Shown: positions 40,838-50,166, counted from the stretch's first letter. The stretch: 64,000 bases of DNA from Nocardiopsis flavescens (GCF_900141985.1 NZ_FQZK01000004.1:328829-392828); one strand, 5' to 3'. Program-made: numbers and translations. The notes: generated by a model not told the origin, from the sequence alone.

Positions 40838-41209
40838 CTAGTAGGTGGAGTAGTCCGCCGTGCCGATCATCGCGAACCCGATGACCATGAGGATGATGTA
40901 GAACACCACGACCACGATCATCAGAATGAACCCGATCAGGCTGATGATGCCCATGATCTTGGCGACCTTGGCCGACTCCTCGGCGCCGTGGTAGTCCCCG
41001 GCCTGCCACTTGCTGTTGACCTGCAGCGAGAAGATGAGGCCGATGACGCCGATGATCGTGCAGCCGAAGATCCCCAGGATGTTGTGGACCATGTAGTTCT
41101 TCGGCGGGCCCGAGGGCGGCGGCTGGGCGGGGCCCCCGTAGCCGCCGGGGGGCGGGCCGTAGCCGCCGGAGGGGGGACCGTAGCCGCCGGAGGGCGGTTG
41201 GTAGCTCAT
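40838..41209 (-). CDS. CD225/dispanin family membrane protein
   Basis: A 123-residue protein from the ATG at 41209 (AAAGG upstream). A Gly-Pro-Tyr-rich cytoplasmic tail (GGYGPPSGGYGPPPGGYGG) precedes two membrane segments. The loop between contains NSKWQAGDYHGAEESAKVAK, matching the dispanin/CD225 core found in eukaryotic IFITM proteins and many actinobacteria. Function in bacteria is unknown. It clusters with a DUF2752 gene and a second CD225 gene. Confidence 0.85.
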   Translation of the reverse strand: MSYQPPSGGYGPPSGGYGPPPGGYGGPAQPPPSGPPKNYMVHNILGIFGCTIIGVIGLIFSLQVNSKWQAGDYHGAEESAKVAKIMGIISLIGFILMIVVVVFYIILMVIGFAMIGTADYSTY

Positions 41210-41251
41210 GTCGTGCACCTTTCAGATACGTGGAGCGGGGGCGCCCCGGGG

Positions 41252-41782
41252 TCACCAGCCGGGGAGCAGGGGCGTCCCCGGGGCCAGGAAGGAGAACCAC
41301 GGCAGGTTCCGCGCCACCCAGAACACCGTGATGGTGATCGTGAGGGTCCACAGGAACCAGACCGGTGTCGGTCTCGGCGGCGCCGTGGGCGGGCGGACCG
41401 TGGCGGCGATCCACCGCACGTACGCCCACAGGACGTACGGGGCGAGCAGGGCCAGCAGCGGGTTCATGCTGATGGCGCCCAGGATGTCGCCGTGGGTGGT
41501 GAGCGCGATGGCGCGCATCGTGCCGCACCCGGGACAGAAGGTTCCGGTCAGCAGCAACCAGGGGCAGGTGGGGTAGTTGCCGGGCTCGGCGGGGCTCACG
41601 AAGTGGAGCAGCGTGGCCCCGGCCAGGACCAGGGCGCCGGCGCCCAGCGGCCACACGGGGGGCGGGACCCGGTGCAGGCGACGCAGGACCCGCTGCCCCC
41701 AGGGGAGGTCGGCGCGTCCGTCGGCGTTCGCGCCTGCGGCGGTCTCGTGCCGGTGACCGGCGTGTTCGGGCTCCACGTCCAC
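41252..41782 (-). CDS. DUF2752 membrane protein
   Basis: A 176-residue protein with three membrane segments and the family marker TFCPGCGTMRA (Cys83-Pro-Gly-Cys86). The preceding SPAEPGNYPTCPW stretch gives a further Cys. DUF2752 proteins are often next to CD225 proteins, as here on both sides, implying a shared but unknown membrane function. The CxxC could bind metal or be redox active, which is inference. Confidence 0.88.
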   Translation of the reverse strand: MDVEPEHAGHRHETAAGANADGRADLPWGQRVLRRLHRVPPPVWPLGAGALVLAGATLLHFVSPAEPGNYPTCPWLLLTGTFCPGCGTMRAIALTTHGDILGAISMNPLLALLAPYVLWAYVRWIAATVRPPTAPPRPTPVWFLWTLTITITVFWVARNLPWFSFLAPGTPLLPGW

Positions 41783-41872
41783 CAGCTTAAGGTGCGTTCT
41801 CGGTCGGGGAAGGCGCTGCCCCCGGGCATACGCATGTCCGGGGGCAGAGGGTGCGTGAGCGGCATTCCCCTA

Positions 41873-42226
41873 CTAGTACGAGGGGGTGCTGCTGAGCGCG
41901 ACGGCGAAGCTGCAGGCGTAGAGCCCGAGGGTCAGGATGAGGCTGATGCTTCCCAGGATGAAGGCGATCTTGGTCCACTTCTTGGCCTGGGCCTGGGCCT
42001 CCATGGCTCCGGCCTGGTCGCCGCGGTTCCACAGGTCGTTGACCTTGGTCGCGTTGATGATCGCCGGGATGGCGAACGGCCAGCAGCAGAAGACCGCGAC
42101 GATGGCCCAGACGAGGCCGTTGTCGGGCGGGGTGGAGCCGGGGGGCGGGCCGTAGCCGCCGCCACCGGGGGGAGGACCGTAGCCGCCTCCGGGAGGACCG
42201 GCGGGGGGCGGGGGACCATAGCTCAT
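41873..42226 (-). CDS. CD225/dispanin family membrane protein (second copy)
   Basis: A 117-residue protein from the ATG at 42226 (GGAAAG upstream). The Gly-Pro-Tyr tail (GPPGGGYGPPPGGGG) is followed by PDNGLVWAIVAVFCCWPFAIPAIINATKVNDLWNRGD, the most recognisable CD225 stretch including the double-Cys near the intramembrane part, and a second membrane segment. Paralogue of 40838-41209 but clearly diverged. Same strand as the DUF2752 gene 90 bp downstream. Confidence 0.88.
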   Translation of the reverse strand: MSYGPPPPAGPPGGGYGPPPGGGGYGPPPGSTPPDNGLVWAIVAVFCCWPFAIPAIINATKVNDLWNRGDQAGAMEAQAQAKKWTKIAFILGSISLILTLGLYACSFAVALSSTPSY

Positions 42227-42732
42227 GGGGAACAACTTTCCAGAATGCGGACAAGGGTTTTCGGCTCGCGACGTGCGGCAGGGCACACGGGTCCGGCAGT
42301 GGGGCAGGGTCGGAACACCGGTGCGATCACGCCGCGGGTGACTTCGCATGTTGCCAGACGGGGGAGACGATCCACCAGTCGGCCTGTACGGCTGTCACGG
42401 CCGGTGAGGAGAATCTACCCGCCACATGGGACCTTCGTCCATTTTCCGTTACTCAGTCGTTGTGAGCTGCGGATTCTCCGGTTCTGTCCGGAAGTGGCCA
42501 TGATGTCCCTCGGAGTGGGCCCGCGGAGCCGTCCCGGCCCCGCGTCCTCGCCGTCCCCGCTGACCGCCGGCGCCGCTGGGGCGCCCGCCCGGACCGGCGG
42601 CCTCCGGCGCGCATCCCCCGCCGGGCCGGGGACCCGCGCGCCGGCCCGGGACCACGGCCCAGGGCCCGCGTTCCCCCGGAGGGGACCGCGGGCCCTGGGA
42701 GGACCCGGCCGGACGAGGGGCCCGGTCGGCGC
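42227..42732. other. 506-bp intergenic region
   Basis: Carries the CD225 promoter side at about 42230-42480 (lower GC near 42420-42500) and a terminator at 42658-42699. No ORF, RNA or repeat is recognised. Confidence 0.5.
42658..42699 (-). terminator. Terminator after the HGxxPAAW gene
   Basis: Thirteen-base perfect arms CCCAGGGCCCGCG / CGCGGGCCCTGGG with an inner CCCC/GGGG stem. Confidence 0.8.
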
Positions 42733-43023
42733 CTAGGCGGCGACCTTCTTGTCCTTCTTCGCGGCCGTGTGAGACGCTTCCCACTCCTCGCGGGTCGGCG
42801 GCACCGGGCGCGGCTCCTTGCGGCCCAGACCGGCCTTCTTCATCACACCGGCCACGGCGGCCGTCGCCGCGCTGACGACCAGCGCGACCACGGTCCAGGT
42901 GACGAGGTCGCCGCCGCCGATGATGGCGACGGCCGCCACCGTCCAGGCCACGATCCAGGAGAGGGTGAGGAACCAGGCGGACACGGTGTTGCCGTGGTCG
43001 TCGTGGTGTTCGTCGGCGGACAT
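42733..43023 (-). CDS. HGxxPAAW-family membrane protein (variant motif)
   Basis: A 96-residue protein with two membrane segments. The N-terminal HHDDHGNTVSAWFLT holds the family HG-x-x-x-A-W signature (HGNTVSAW, so Ser in place of Pro-Ala). Lys-rich tail. The family lies next to trp genes in many actinobacteria and its function is unknown. Its ATG overlaps the TIGR02234 stop by one base (TGATG). Confidence 0.85.
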   Translation of the reverse strand: MSADEHHDDHGNTVSAWFLTLSWIVAWTVAAVAIIGGGDLVTWTVVALVVSAATAAVAGVMKKAGLGRKEPRPVPPTREEWEASHTAAKKDKKVAA

Positions 43024-43781
43024 CAGCGCTTCTCCTTCGATTCGTCCGACCCCTCGGTCGGCGGTACGGGTGGGGTGCCGTCCCCGTCGGCGACGCCGCC
43101 CGCCGAGCCTGCGGGCGCCTGGCCTCCGGGGGCGTCGAGTGTGGGATCGTCACCTGCGTCCAGCGATTTCCACAGGTCGGCAGGGGTGCCGGTGGGGTTC
43201 GCACGCGGTGCGGCGTCCCGATCGTACCGGTTCCCCATGCCCGGCCAGGCGGGGGAGCGCACCAGCGCGAGCACCCCGGCCAGCAGGATCAGCGCCGCGC
43301 CCGCCACCGCCATCGCCGGACCGGCCGCCAGCAGGTCGGGTGCCCCGGCCGCGCGCGCGGTACCCGCCGAGGCGGCCCCGTCGACGGCGTCCGTGAGCGC
43401 CCCGGGGCCCACCGCGCCGGCGACCGCGCTCAACGCGTAGGCGCCGCCCGCGGCCAGCAGGGCGCCGACGAGGCGGCGCGCCCACCCGCGGGCGGCGTAC
43501 AGCCCGGCGATGCCCGCCAGGGCCGCCCAGCCGATCCCGGCCAGGGCTCCGGTGAGGTCGCCGCCGGTGACCTCCACCGGGGCGGGCGCCACCGGCCCGG
43601 CGGCGGCGAGGTCGCCGGTGGCCCACACGCGCCCGGCGGAGGCCAGCAGCAGGCCCGCCCCGGCGGCCAGCCCGGCGGCGGCGACCGCGAACTCGCGCCC
43701 GGGGCGCCGCGCCGACGGGTCGGCGGGCGCCGCCCCCGCGGCGCCCTCCGGGGTCCGGGTCCCGCGGTCGGCCGGGGTCAC
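43023..43781 (-). CDS. TIGR02234-like trp-operon-associated membrane protein
   Basis: A 252-residue protein with four membrane segments, an Ala/Gly-rich core ([27 protein letters not shown]) and a soluble acidic C-terminus ending [11 protein letters not shown]. Length, topology and place between hisI and the HGxxPAAW gene match the Trp_oprn_chp family (TIGR02234). Its role is unknown. It overlaps hisI by four bases. In the usual actinobacterial order a trpE gene stands between hisI and this gene; none is present here. Confidence 0.85.
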   Translation of the reverse strand: MTPADRGTRTPEGAAGAAPADPSARRPGREFAVAAAGLAAGAGLLLASAGRVWATGDLAAAGPVAPAPVEVTGGDLTGALAGIGWAALAGIAGLYAARGWARRLVGALLAAGGAYALSAVAGAVGPGALTDAVDGAASAGTARAAGAPDLLAAGPAMAVAGAALILLAGVLALVRSPAWPGMGNRYDRDAAPRANPTGTPADLWKSLDAGDDPTLDAPGGQAPAGSAGGVADGDGTPPVPPTEGSDESKEKR

Positions 43782-44122
43782 AGCAGGCGCCCCGCGTCGA
43801 AGCAGGTGCGGTCGCCGGTGTGGCAGGCCGCCCCGGTCTGGTCGACCCCGACCAGCAGGGTGTCGCCGTCGCAGTCGAGTGCGACCGACACCACACGCTG
43901 GGTGTTGCCGGAGGTGGCGCCCTTGACCCAGTACTCGCCGCGGCTGCGCGACCAGTAGGTGGCCGCCCCGGTGGTGAGGGTGCGGTGCAGCGCCTCGTCG
44001 TCCATCCAGGCGAGCATGAGGACCTCGCCCGTGTCGTGCTGCTGCACGACGGCGGGCACGAGTCCGTCCCCGGTGCGTTTGAGGCGGGCGGCGATGGCCG
44101 GGTCGAGGCTGGTGACGCTCAT
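43778..44122 (-). CDS. hisI: Phosphoribosyl-AMP cyclohydrolase
   Basis: A 114-residue enzyme with the metal-binding [26 protein letters not shown] and [19 protein letters not shown] signatures. It opens the purine ring of phosphoribosyl-AMP in histidine synthesis. Away from the main his operon at 50-55.7 kb; it is the first gene of a unit with the TIGR02234 and HGxxPAAW genes. hisE and hisG are not seen in the window. Confidence 0.97.
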   Translation of the reverse strand: MSVTSLDPAIAARLKRTGDGLVPAVVQQHDTGEVLMLAWMDDEALHRTLTTGAATYWSRSRGEYWVKGATSGNTQRVVSVALDCDGDTLLVGVDQTGAACHTGDRTCFDAGRLL

Positions 44123-44258
44123 GTCCTCCAGGTTATGGCCGCCCGTCGCCCGCGTGTCACCGGGGCGTGCCCAGCGGGGCGCGCGGGTGTTCTAGAGTGC
44201 GTGCCCTGAGCAGCCGCCCGGTGCGGCGCCGAGCACACGAACGGAAAGCGGGGTTCCC

Positions 44259-45257
44259 GTGACGGCCCAGGCCCTGTCCGCCGACCTGGCGGGGATGCCC
44301 GCCGCCCTGAACGCCCTGGCCGAGCGGTTCCCCCGCTGGGACCCGTACGCGGCGCTGCCCGCCCTGCTCGACGACGAGCCCGCCGCGGTGCGGTTCCTGG
44401 GGATCGGCGCGGCCCGCGGCGTGTGCGAGGTGGCCGCGGCCCGGCTGCGGCTCGCCGGGGTGGGCGCGGTCGCCGACTCCTCGGCGTCCGCGCTGGAACC
44501 CCCCGCCGGCCCGGAGACCCTGGTGGTGGGGGTGAGCCTGGGCGGCGGGCAGCGGGAGCTGTGCACGGCCCTGGACCGGTACGTGGGCCGCTCCCCGGTG
44601 GTGGTGCTCGCCGCCGACCGGGACGCGGTGGTGGCCCGCTACGCCGACCTGCTGGTTCCGCTGCACGGCGCGGACGGGGCCGGCCTGGGCTGTGGCGCCT
44701 ACCAGCACGCGATGGGCCTGGCCCTGCTGCTGGGCCACCGGCTGGGGGCGCCGGTGCTGGGCGGCAGCCGCAACCTGCCCAGCCTGCTGCGCCGGTCGGC
44801 CAACGCCGTGGAGGCGCTGCTGGCCTCCGCGCACACCTGGGTGCCCGAGGCCGCCCGGGCGCTGGCCTCCCCGCACGGCGTGCACCTGGTGGCGCCCGCC
44901 GAGCGCACCGCGTCGGCGGTGCAGGGCGCCCAGCTGCTGCGCAAGGGCCCGGTGGCGGTGGCCCGCACCTGCGAGACCGGCGAGTGGTCCCACACCGACC
45001 GCTACCTGGCCGCCGTCACCGACTACCGGGCGCTGCTGTTCGCCGGGTCCGCCTACGACGAGCGCTTCTCCGAGCACCTGGGCCAGCTGCGGGGCCGGTT
45101 CGTGGCGGTGGGCCCCACCCCCGGGCGCGAGAGCGTGCCGGGGGCGGAGCTGAGCGTGCGCTACCCGGGCGACACCGACCCCGACGTCGCCCTGATGGCC
45201 GAGACGGCGGTCCCGGCGCTGCTCGCCGCGCACCTGTGGCACGAGTCGGGCAGGTGA
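44259..45257 (+). CDS. SIS-domain sugar-phosphate isomerase-like protein
   Basis: A 332-residue protein from a GTG at 44259 with GGAAAG upstream. Two SIS-type halves are visible: an N-terminal FLGIGAARGVCEVAAARLRLAGVGAVADS with the ETLVVGVSLGGGQRELCTAL loop, and a C-terminal HLVAPAERTASAVQGAQLLRKGPVAVARTCETGEWSHTDRYLAA. It resembles glucosamine-6-phosphate deaminase/synthase isomerase domains but no amidotransferase is attached. The substrate is unknown. Divergent from hisI and convergent with the ABC exporter. Confidence 0.8.
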   Translation: MTAQALSADLAGMPAALNALAERFPRWDPYAALPALLDDEPAAVRFLGIGAARGVCEVAAARLRLAGVGAVADSSASALEPPAGPETLVVGVSLGGGQRELCTALDRYVGRSPVVVLAADRDAVVARYADLLVPLHGADGAGLGCGAYQHAMGLALLLGHRLGAPVLGGSRNLPSLLRRSANAVEALLASAHTWVPEAARALASPHGVHLVAPAERTASAVQGAQLLRKGPVAVARTCETGEWSHTDRYLAAVTDYRALLFAGSAYDERFSEHLGQLRGRFVAVGPTPGRESVPGAELSVRYPGDTDPDVALMAETAVPALLAAHLWHESGR

Positions 45258-45270
45258 GCCGGGGCGCCGG

Positions 45271-47127
45271 TCACGCCGAGGAGCGCACCCAGGAGGCGTA
45301 CAGGTCGGCGTAGACGCCCGGCCGGGACACCAGCTCGGCGTGCGGCCCGCTCTGCACGATGCGGCCGTCGTCGAACACCAGCACGCGGTCGGCGGCCTCC
45401 GCCGTGGACAGGCGGTGGGCGATCGCCACCGAGGTCCGCCCCCGGGTGAGCCGGTCCAGGGCCCGCTGGATGCGCATCTCGGTGTGCGGGTCCACGGCCG
45501 AGGTCGCCTCGTCCAGGACTAGCAGGTCGGGGTCGGCCACGTAGGCGCGGATGAGCGCCACCAGCTGGCGCTCCCCCGCCGACAGCGACTCGCCGCGCTG
45601 GCCCACCGGGGTGTCCAGGCCGTGGGCGAGGCTGCCCAGCCACTCGTCCAGACCCAGGTCGGCGATGGCGGCGCGCAGTTCGGCGTCGGTGCTCTCGGGG
45701 CGGGCGAAGCGGATGTTGTCGCCCAGGGAGCTGTCGAACAGGAACCCCTCCTGGGGGACCATGACGACCCGGCCGCGCAGCGACGAGAACGCGATCTCGC
45801 GCAGGTCCGTGCCGTCGAGCAGGACCGTGCCCCGCTCGGGGTCCATCAGCCGGGTGAGGAGCTTGACGAACGTGGTCTTGCCCGACCCCGTCTCCCCCAC
45901 CACCGCGACCCGGGTGCCCGGCTCGATCGCCACCGCCACGTCGTCCAGGACGACCGGGCCCTCGGGGTAGGAGTAGGTGACGCGGTCGAAGTCCACCCGC
46001 ACCGGCCCGCGCGGCAGCACCGTCCCGGCCTCCCCCGGGTCGGAGATGTCGGGGACGGTGTCCAGCACGCCCAGCACCCGGCGCCAGCCCGCGATGGCGT
46101 TCTGCGCCTCGTTGAAGATCTCGGTGGCCATCATCATGGGCTGGATGAACAGGGTCATCAGGAACAGGAACGCGATGAGGCGGCCGGCCGTCAGGTCGCC
46201 GTCCAGGCCCAGCCACACCCCCAGCAGCACCACGGCCGTGTTGCCGACGGCCGAGACGATCTCCGCGAACGGGGACACCGCCACGGACAGGCGCTGGGCC
46301 CGCACCTGGGAGCGGCGGGTGGCGAGCACCGTCGTGTCGATGCGGCGGGCGGTGCGCTCCTCGGTTCCGTGGGCGCGGATGACGGCGGCGCCCATGACGG
46401 TCTCGCCGATGACGCCCAGCATGTCGCCGGTGTTCTCGCGGACCTTCAGGTAGGCCTTGGACAGCAGCCCCTGGAGCCAGCGCACCCCGAACAGCAGCGG
46501 CAGGAAGCACACCCACACCACCAGGGTGAGCTGCCAGGAGTAGACGGCCATGAGGGTGGTGGCGATGAGCAGCTGCCCGGCGCTGACGATGAGGAGGATG
46601 CCGCCCCACTGCATGAACGTGCTGATCTGGTCCACGTCGCTGGTGACGCGGGAGACCAGGGCGCCCTTGCGCTCGCTGTTCTGGGTCAGCACCGACAGGT
46701 CGTGGACGTGCCGGAACGCCTTGCGGCGCAGGGTGGCCAGCCCCGACTCCGTGGCCTTGTACAGGCGCACGTTCATCAGGTACGAACAGGCCATCGTGAC
46801 GACCAGCAGCCCCGCGCAGACGGCCACCATGCGCGCGACGAAGCCCAGGTCGGGGCCGCCGGTGCCGGTGATGCCGTTGTCGATGATCTGCTGCACGGCG
46901 ACGGGCACCACGACCTTGCCGACCGTCGCGGCCACCGCGAACGCCAGGGTCAGCCACAGCCCCCGGGCGAACTCCGGGGACAGGCTCAGGCCGCGCCGCA
47001 GGGTGTCCACGGCCGAACCGGTGGACCGGTGCAGGGACACCGCGGAGTCGGCGCGTCCGGGGGCCGGGTCCCGCGGGTCCGCGGGGCCGCGCTCGTCCTG
47101 TTCCCTGGTGCGGGCGGGTGCGCTCAT
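45271..47127 (-). CDS. ABC exporter subunit 2 (ATPase + permease), consensus Walker B Glu
   Basis: A 618-residue half-transporter. Membrane domain of six helices in about 55-345, ATPase about 370-610 with Walker A VVGETGSGKTTFVKLL and Walker B LLVLDEATSAVD including the catalytic Glu. The signature motif, however, is LSAGERQLVALIRAY, not LSGGQ. It overlaps the upstream subunit gene by four bases, so both are co-translated. Exported substrate unknown; the tandem heterodimer type fits multidrug or lipid exporters. Confidence 0.93.
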   Translation of the reverse strand: MSAPARTREQDERGPADPRDPAPGRADSAVSLHRSTGSAVDTLRRGLSLSPEFARGLWLTLAFAVAATVGKVVVPVAVQQIIDNGITGTGGPDLGFVARMVAVCAGLLVVTMACSYLMNVRLYKATESGLATLRRKAFRHVHDLSVLTQNSERKGALVSRVTSDVDQISTFMQWGGILLIVSAGQLLIATTLMAVYSWQLTLVVWVCFLPLLFGVRWLQGLLSKAYLKVRENTGDMLGVIGETVMGAAVIRAHGTEERTARRIDTTVLATRRSQVRAQRLSVAVSPFAEIVSAVGNTAVVLLGVWLGLDGDLTAGRLIAFLFLMTLFIQPMMMATEIFNEAQNAIAGWRRVLGVLDTVPDISDPGEAGTVLPRGPVRVDFDRVTYSYPEGPVVLDDVAVAIEPGTRVAVVGETGSGKTTFVKLLTRLMDPERGTVLLDGTDLREIAFSSLRGRVVMVPQEGFLFDSSLGDNIRFARPESTDAELRAAIADLGLDEWLGSLAHGLDTPVGQRGESLSAGERQLVALIRAYVADPDLLVLDEATSAVDPHTEMRIQRALDRLTRGRTSVAIAHRLSTAEAADRVLVFDDGRIVQSGPHAELVSRPGVYADLYASWVRSSA

Positions 47128-49097
47128 CGGCTCGTCTCCTCGGTGAGGTCGTCGCCGCGGACCGCGGCTCGTCGGGTGGGGTCCACGGGGGCGGGGGCCT
47201 CCGGGACGGGGGCGCCGGCCGCGTCGTTCTCGGCGGAGGCGCGCTCGTAGGCGGTCACGAGGCGGTTGTAGCCCGCGGAGGTCTCCAGCAGCTCGGCGTG
47301 GGTGCCGCGGGCCAGCACGCGGCCTCGTTCGAGGTAGACGACCTCGTCGGCGAGCTCGATGGTGGCGCGGCGGTAGGCGACGACGATCACGGTCGCGGAC
47401 GTGCCGCGCTCGCGCAGCCCCGCCAGGATCTGCGCCTCGATCTGGGGGTCGACCGCGGAGGTGGCGTCGTCCAGGACGAGCAGCCGCGGCTCGCGGACCA
47501 CGGCGCGGGCCAGGGCCAGCCGCTGGCGCTGGCCGCCCGACAGCGTGGTGCCCTTCTCGCCCAGGGGGGCGTCCAGGCCGCCGTCGAGTTCGGCGATGAA
47601 CCCGTCGGCGCGGGCCAGGCGCAGCGCCGCCCACACCTGTTCGTCGCCGATGTCCTCGCCCAGGGTGACGTTGCCGCGGACGGTGTCCTCGAACACGAAG
47701 GTGCTCTGCGGCACGAGGGCGGCGTGCCGGGGGATCTGGTCGCGGGCCAGGTCGCGGACGTCGGTCCCGTCGTAGGAGACGGTGCCCTCGTCCGGGTCGA
47801 CCAGGCGCATGAGGACCGTGGTGAGCGTGGACTTGCCCGATCCGGTGGGCCCGACCAGGGCCACGGTGCGCCCGGGGTCGATGTCCAGGTCGACGCCGTC
47901 CAGGACGGTGGTGCGGGGGGCGTCGGCGTCGTCGGACATCAGGTCCCGGCCGTCGCTGTCGTAGGAGTCGGCGTAGGAGAACACGACGCCGCGGGCGCTC
48001 AGGGCGAGGCCGCCGGTGCCGTCCAGGGTGCTCGTGCCGTGGCCCATGGAGCCCTCCGAGCGCAGCACCGACTGGACGCGGTCCCAGCCCACGACGCTGC
48101 GGGGCAGGTCGCCCAGGATCCACCCGAAGGAGCGGATGGGCATGGACAGCAGGGTGAACAGGAAGGCGATCTGGACGAGGTCGCCGGGTTCGATGGCGCC
48201 GGTGGACAGCCGCCACATGCCCAGCAGCAGGACGGCCAGCACGCCGAAGTTGGGCAGGGCCTCCATGACGGGGTCGAACAGGGAGCGCATCCGGCCCACC
48301 TGGATGAGGGCGTCGCGCAGCCGGTGGGCGGACTCGGTGAAGCGCTCGGTCTCGGTGTCCTCCCGGCCCAGGGTCTTGACGACCAGGGCGCCGTCGAAGG
48401 ACTCGTGGGCGACCCCGCTGACCTCGGCGCGCAGCGCCTGGGCGCGGGAGGCCATGGGCGAGACACGGCGCTGGAAGACGACGTTGACGACGACCAGCAG
48501 CGGGAAGACGACGAAGGCGACCGCGGCCAGCAGCGGGTCGGTGACGAGCATCGCCACGGAGGCGATGACGAGCATGAACACGCTGCCCACGGCCATGGGC
48601 AGCGGGGCGAGCGGCTGCCAGGCGGCCTCGACGTCGGCGTTGGCGTTGGACAGCAGCTGCCCGGTGGGGTGGCGGTGGTGCCAGGACAGCGGGAGTTCGA
48701 GGTACTTGCGGGCCACCGCCCGGCGGTAGCGGGCCTGGAGCCGGAACTGCATGAGGGCGGCCAGCATGCGGCGCACGGCGATGCCCGCGGCCTTGCCCAG
48801 GCCCACGGCCATGAGCAGGGCGGCCGCCGCGACCAGGGCGGCGGCGGTGGTCGAACCGCGCTCGAAGGCCGGGATGACGGTGTGGTCGGTGAGGTACCCC
48901 AGCACGGAGGCGGAGGCGACGGTGACGGCGGCGTGCAGCATGGCGCCGGCGACGGCGACGGAGAAGATCCAGGGCTCGGTGCGGGCGGCGGTCCACAGCA
49001 CCTTCATGCCCCGGCCGAACACCCCCCGGTGGGCGGCGGACGAGTCGTCGGCGTCCTCCCCGGTGCGTTCCCCCGCGGTTGCCGTACCCTGCGCCAT
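47124..49097 (-). CDS. ABC exporter subunit 1 (ATPase + permease), degenerate Walker B
   Basis: A 657-residue half-transporter from the ATG at 49097, chosen because the Met (MAQGTATAG) opens the recognisable part and the upstream 70 codons look like readthrough. Six-helix membrane domain, then ATPase with Walker A LVGPTGSGKSTLTTVLM and consensus signature LSGGQRQRLALARA. Its Walker B reads LLVLDDATSAVD with Asp where the catalytic Glu is expected. Paired with the 45271 gene, this gives one good and one weak ATP site, as in TM287/288 or BmrCD. N-terminal part is Asp-rich. Confidence 0.92.
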   Translation of the reverse strand: MAQGTATAGERTGEDADDSSAAHRGVFGRGMKVLWTAARTEPWIFSVAVAGAMLHAAVTVASASVLGYLTDHTVIPAFERGSTTAAALVAAAALLMAVGLGKAAGIAVRRMLAALMQFRLQARYRRAVARKYLELPLSWHHRHPTGQLLSNANADVEAAWQPLAPLPMAVGSVFMLVIASVAMLVTDPLLAAVAFVVFPLLVVVNVVFQRRVSPMASRAQALRAEVSGVAHESFDGALVVKTLGREDTETERFTESAHRLRDALIQVGRMRSLFDPVMEALPNFGVLAVLLLGMWRLSTGAIEPGDLVQIAFLFTLLSMPIRSFGWILGDLPRSVVGWDRVQSVLRSEGSMGHGTSTLDGTGGLALSARGVVFSYADSYDSDGRDLMSDDADAPRTTVLDGVDLDIDPGRTVALVGPTGSGKSTLTTVLMRLVDPDEGTVSYDGTDVRDLARDQIPRHAALVPQSTFVFEDTVRGNVTLGEDIGDEQVWAALRLARADGFIAELDGGLDAPLGEKGTTLSGGQRQRLALARAVVREPRLLVLDDATSAVDPQIEAQILAGLRERGTSATVIVVAYRRATIELADEVVYLERGRVLARGTHAELLETSAGYNRLVTAYERASAENDAAGAPVPEAPAPVDPTRRAAVRGDDLTEETSR

Positions 49098-49310
49098 GCG
49101 CCCCCCGTTTCTCCATGCGCGCGCGGGTGCGCCCCCTGGGAGGGCTCCCGGCGCGGACCGTTCGCCGCGCCCCGGCCTCCGGGCACGCCGAAGGGCACGG
49201 GGTGCGTGCCGTGCCAACTTATCCAGCGGCTCCGACAGGTTCCACCGGATTGTTTCAGCGCGCGGCCCATCGGTGCTATTCCGTCCAGGCGGTGACGGAG
49301 CGGACACGGG

Positions 49311-49337
49311 TCCGGCCCCCCGAGGGGAGGGGCCGGA
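49311..49337. terminator. Terminator after the peptidoglycan-binding gene
   Basis: Nine-base perfect arms TCCGGCCCC / GGGGCCGGA, 19 bp past the stop at 49356 on the minus strand. Confidence 0.7.
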
Positions 49338-49355
49338 CGTCGGTGGGACGGGTTC

Positions 49356-49934
49356 CTACCTGTCGTAGTCCTGGTAGGTGACCAGGGCGCGGAAGGTGAG
49401 CGGGCCGACGATGCCGTCGGCGCCGATGCCGAAGAACTCCTGCGCCTCGCGCACGGCGGCCTCGGTGACGGGGCCGTAGGCGCCGTCGACGCCGATGTGC
49501 GCCTGGAACTTGGCGTTGAGCGCGTGCTGGACGGCGCGGACGACGTTGCCGCTGTCGCCGGGCCCGTACTCGCCGAAGGTCTGCTCGCGCAGCAGCAGCC
49601 AGGTCTCGGCGTCGAGGGCGCCGGTGTCGGCCAGGTCGTTGGCGTTCTGGTAGTTGAGGACCGCGGCGCGGAACTCGCCGTCGAAGTCGGCGTCCTCGGC
49701 GCCCGGGTCGAAGCCCTGCTCGGTGATGAGGAGCTTGGCGACCAGGACGTCGACGTCGGTGTCGCCCGTCTCGTACTCGGGCCAGGCGGCGGCCTCGATC
49801 TCGGCGACGGTGTCCTCGGAGGTGGCGCCGAGGTCGTCGGCCGAGGCCGGGGAGGCGCCCAGGAGGGCGGTGGCGAACGCGAGCAGGCCCGTCGTGAGGA
49901 GGGCGGCGGCGCGTGCGGCGATGGTGGCGGACAT
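49356..49934 (-). CDS. Secreted protein with two peptidoglycan-binding domains
   Basis: A 192-residue protein. Signal peptide (1-33, ending ASA), then two PG_binding_1-like repeats: VLVAKLLITEQGFDPGAEDADFDGEFRAAVLNYQNANDLADTGALDAETW (about 60-112) and VRAVQHALNAKFQAHIGVDGAYGPVTEAAVREAQEFFGIGADGIVGPLTFRAL (about 132-185). No catalytic domain is attached. It presumably binds wall peptidoglycan outside the cell. Confidence 0.88.
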   Translation of the reverse strand: MSATIAARAAALLTTGLLAFATALLGASPASADDLGATSEDTVAEIEAAAWPEYETGDTDVDVLVAKLLITEQGFDPGAEDADFDGEFRAAVLNYQNANDLADTGALDAETWLLLREQTFGEYGPGDSGNVVRAVQHALNAKFQAHIGVDGAYGPVTEAAVREAQEFFGIGADGIVGPLTFRALVTYQDYDR

Positions 49935-50126
49935 GGAGGGTGATCCCTTCCCCGTGTGTTTTTCAGGTCACATGGTGGGATGTGCGGGGTGCGCACCGCG
50001 TTCACCAATACGCCGCCAATACCTCCAAAAAGACATACTTGGCTAGCTTCATCGGACATTTTGTCTAAATCATGTGAACCCGATCGGGGTGCCGCGCGTG
50101 GTCCCGCTCGGGCCCGCACACGCAGA

Positions 50127-50154
50127 ACGGCCCGGCGCGGGCGCGCCGGGCCGT
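50127..50154 (-). terminator. Terminator after hisF (end of his operon)
   Basis: Thirteen-base perfect arms ACGGCCCGGCGCG / CGCGCCGGGCCGT with a GG loop, 12 bp past the stop. Confidence 0.85.
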
Positions 50155-50166
50155 GCGGGGACGGGG

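Noticed and set aside
38462..42736. A 1424-codon plus-strand open frame
   Set aside because: It runs antisense through trpB, trpC and the CD225 genes, so it is a shadow frame.
49098..49307. 70-residue N-terminal extension of ABC exporter subunit 1
   Set aside because: Composition is Arg/Pro-rich without membrane features; the ATG at 49097 opens the normal protein.
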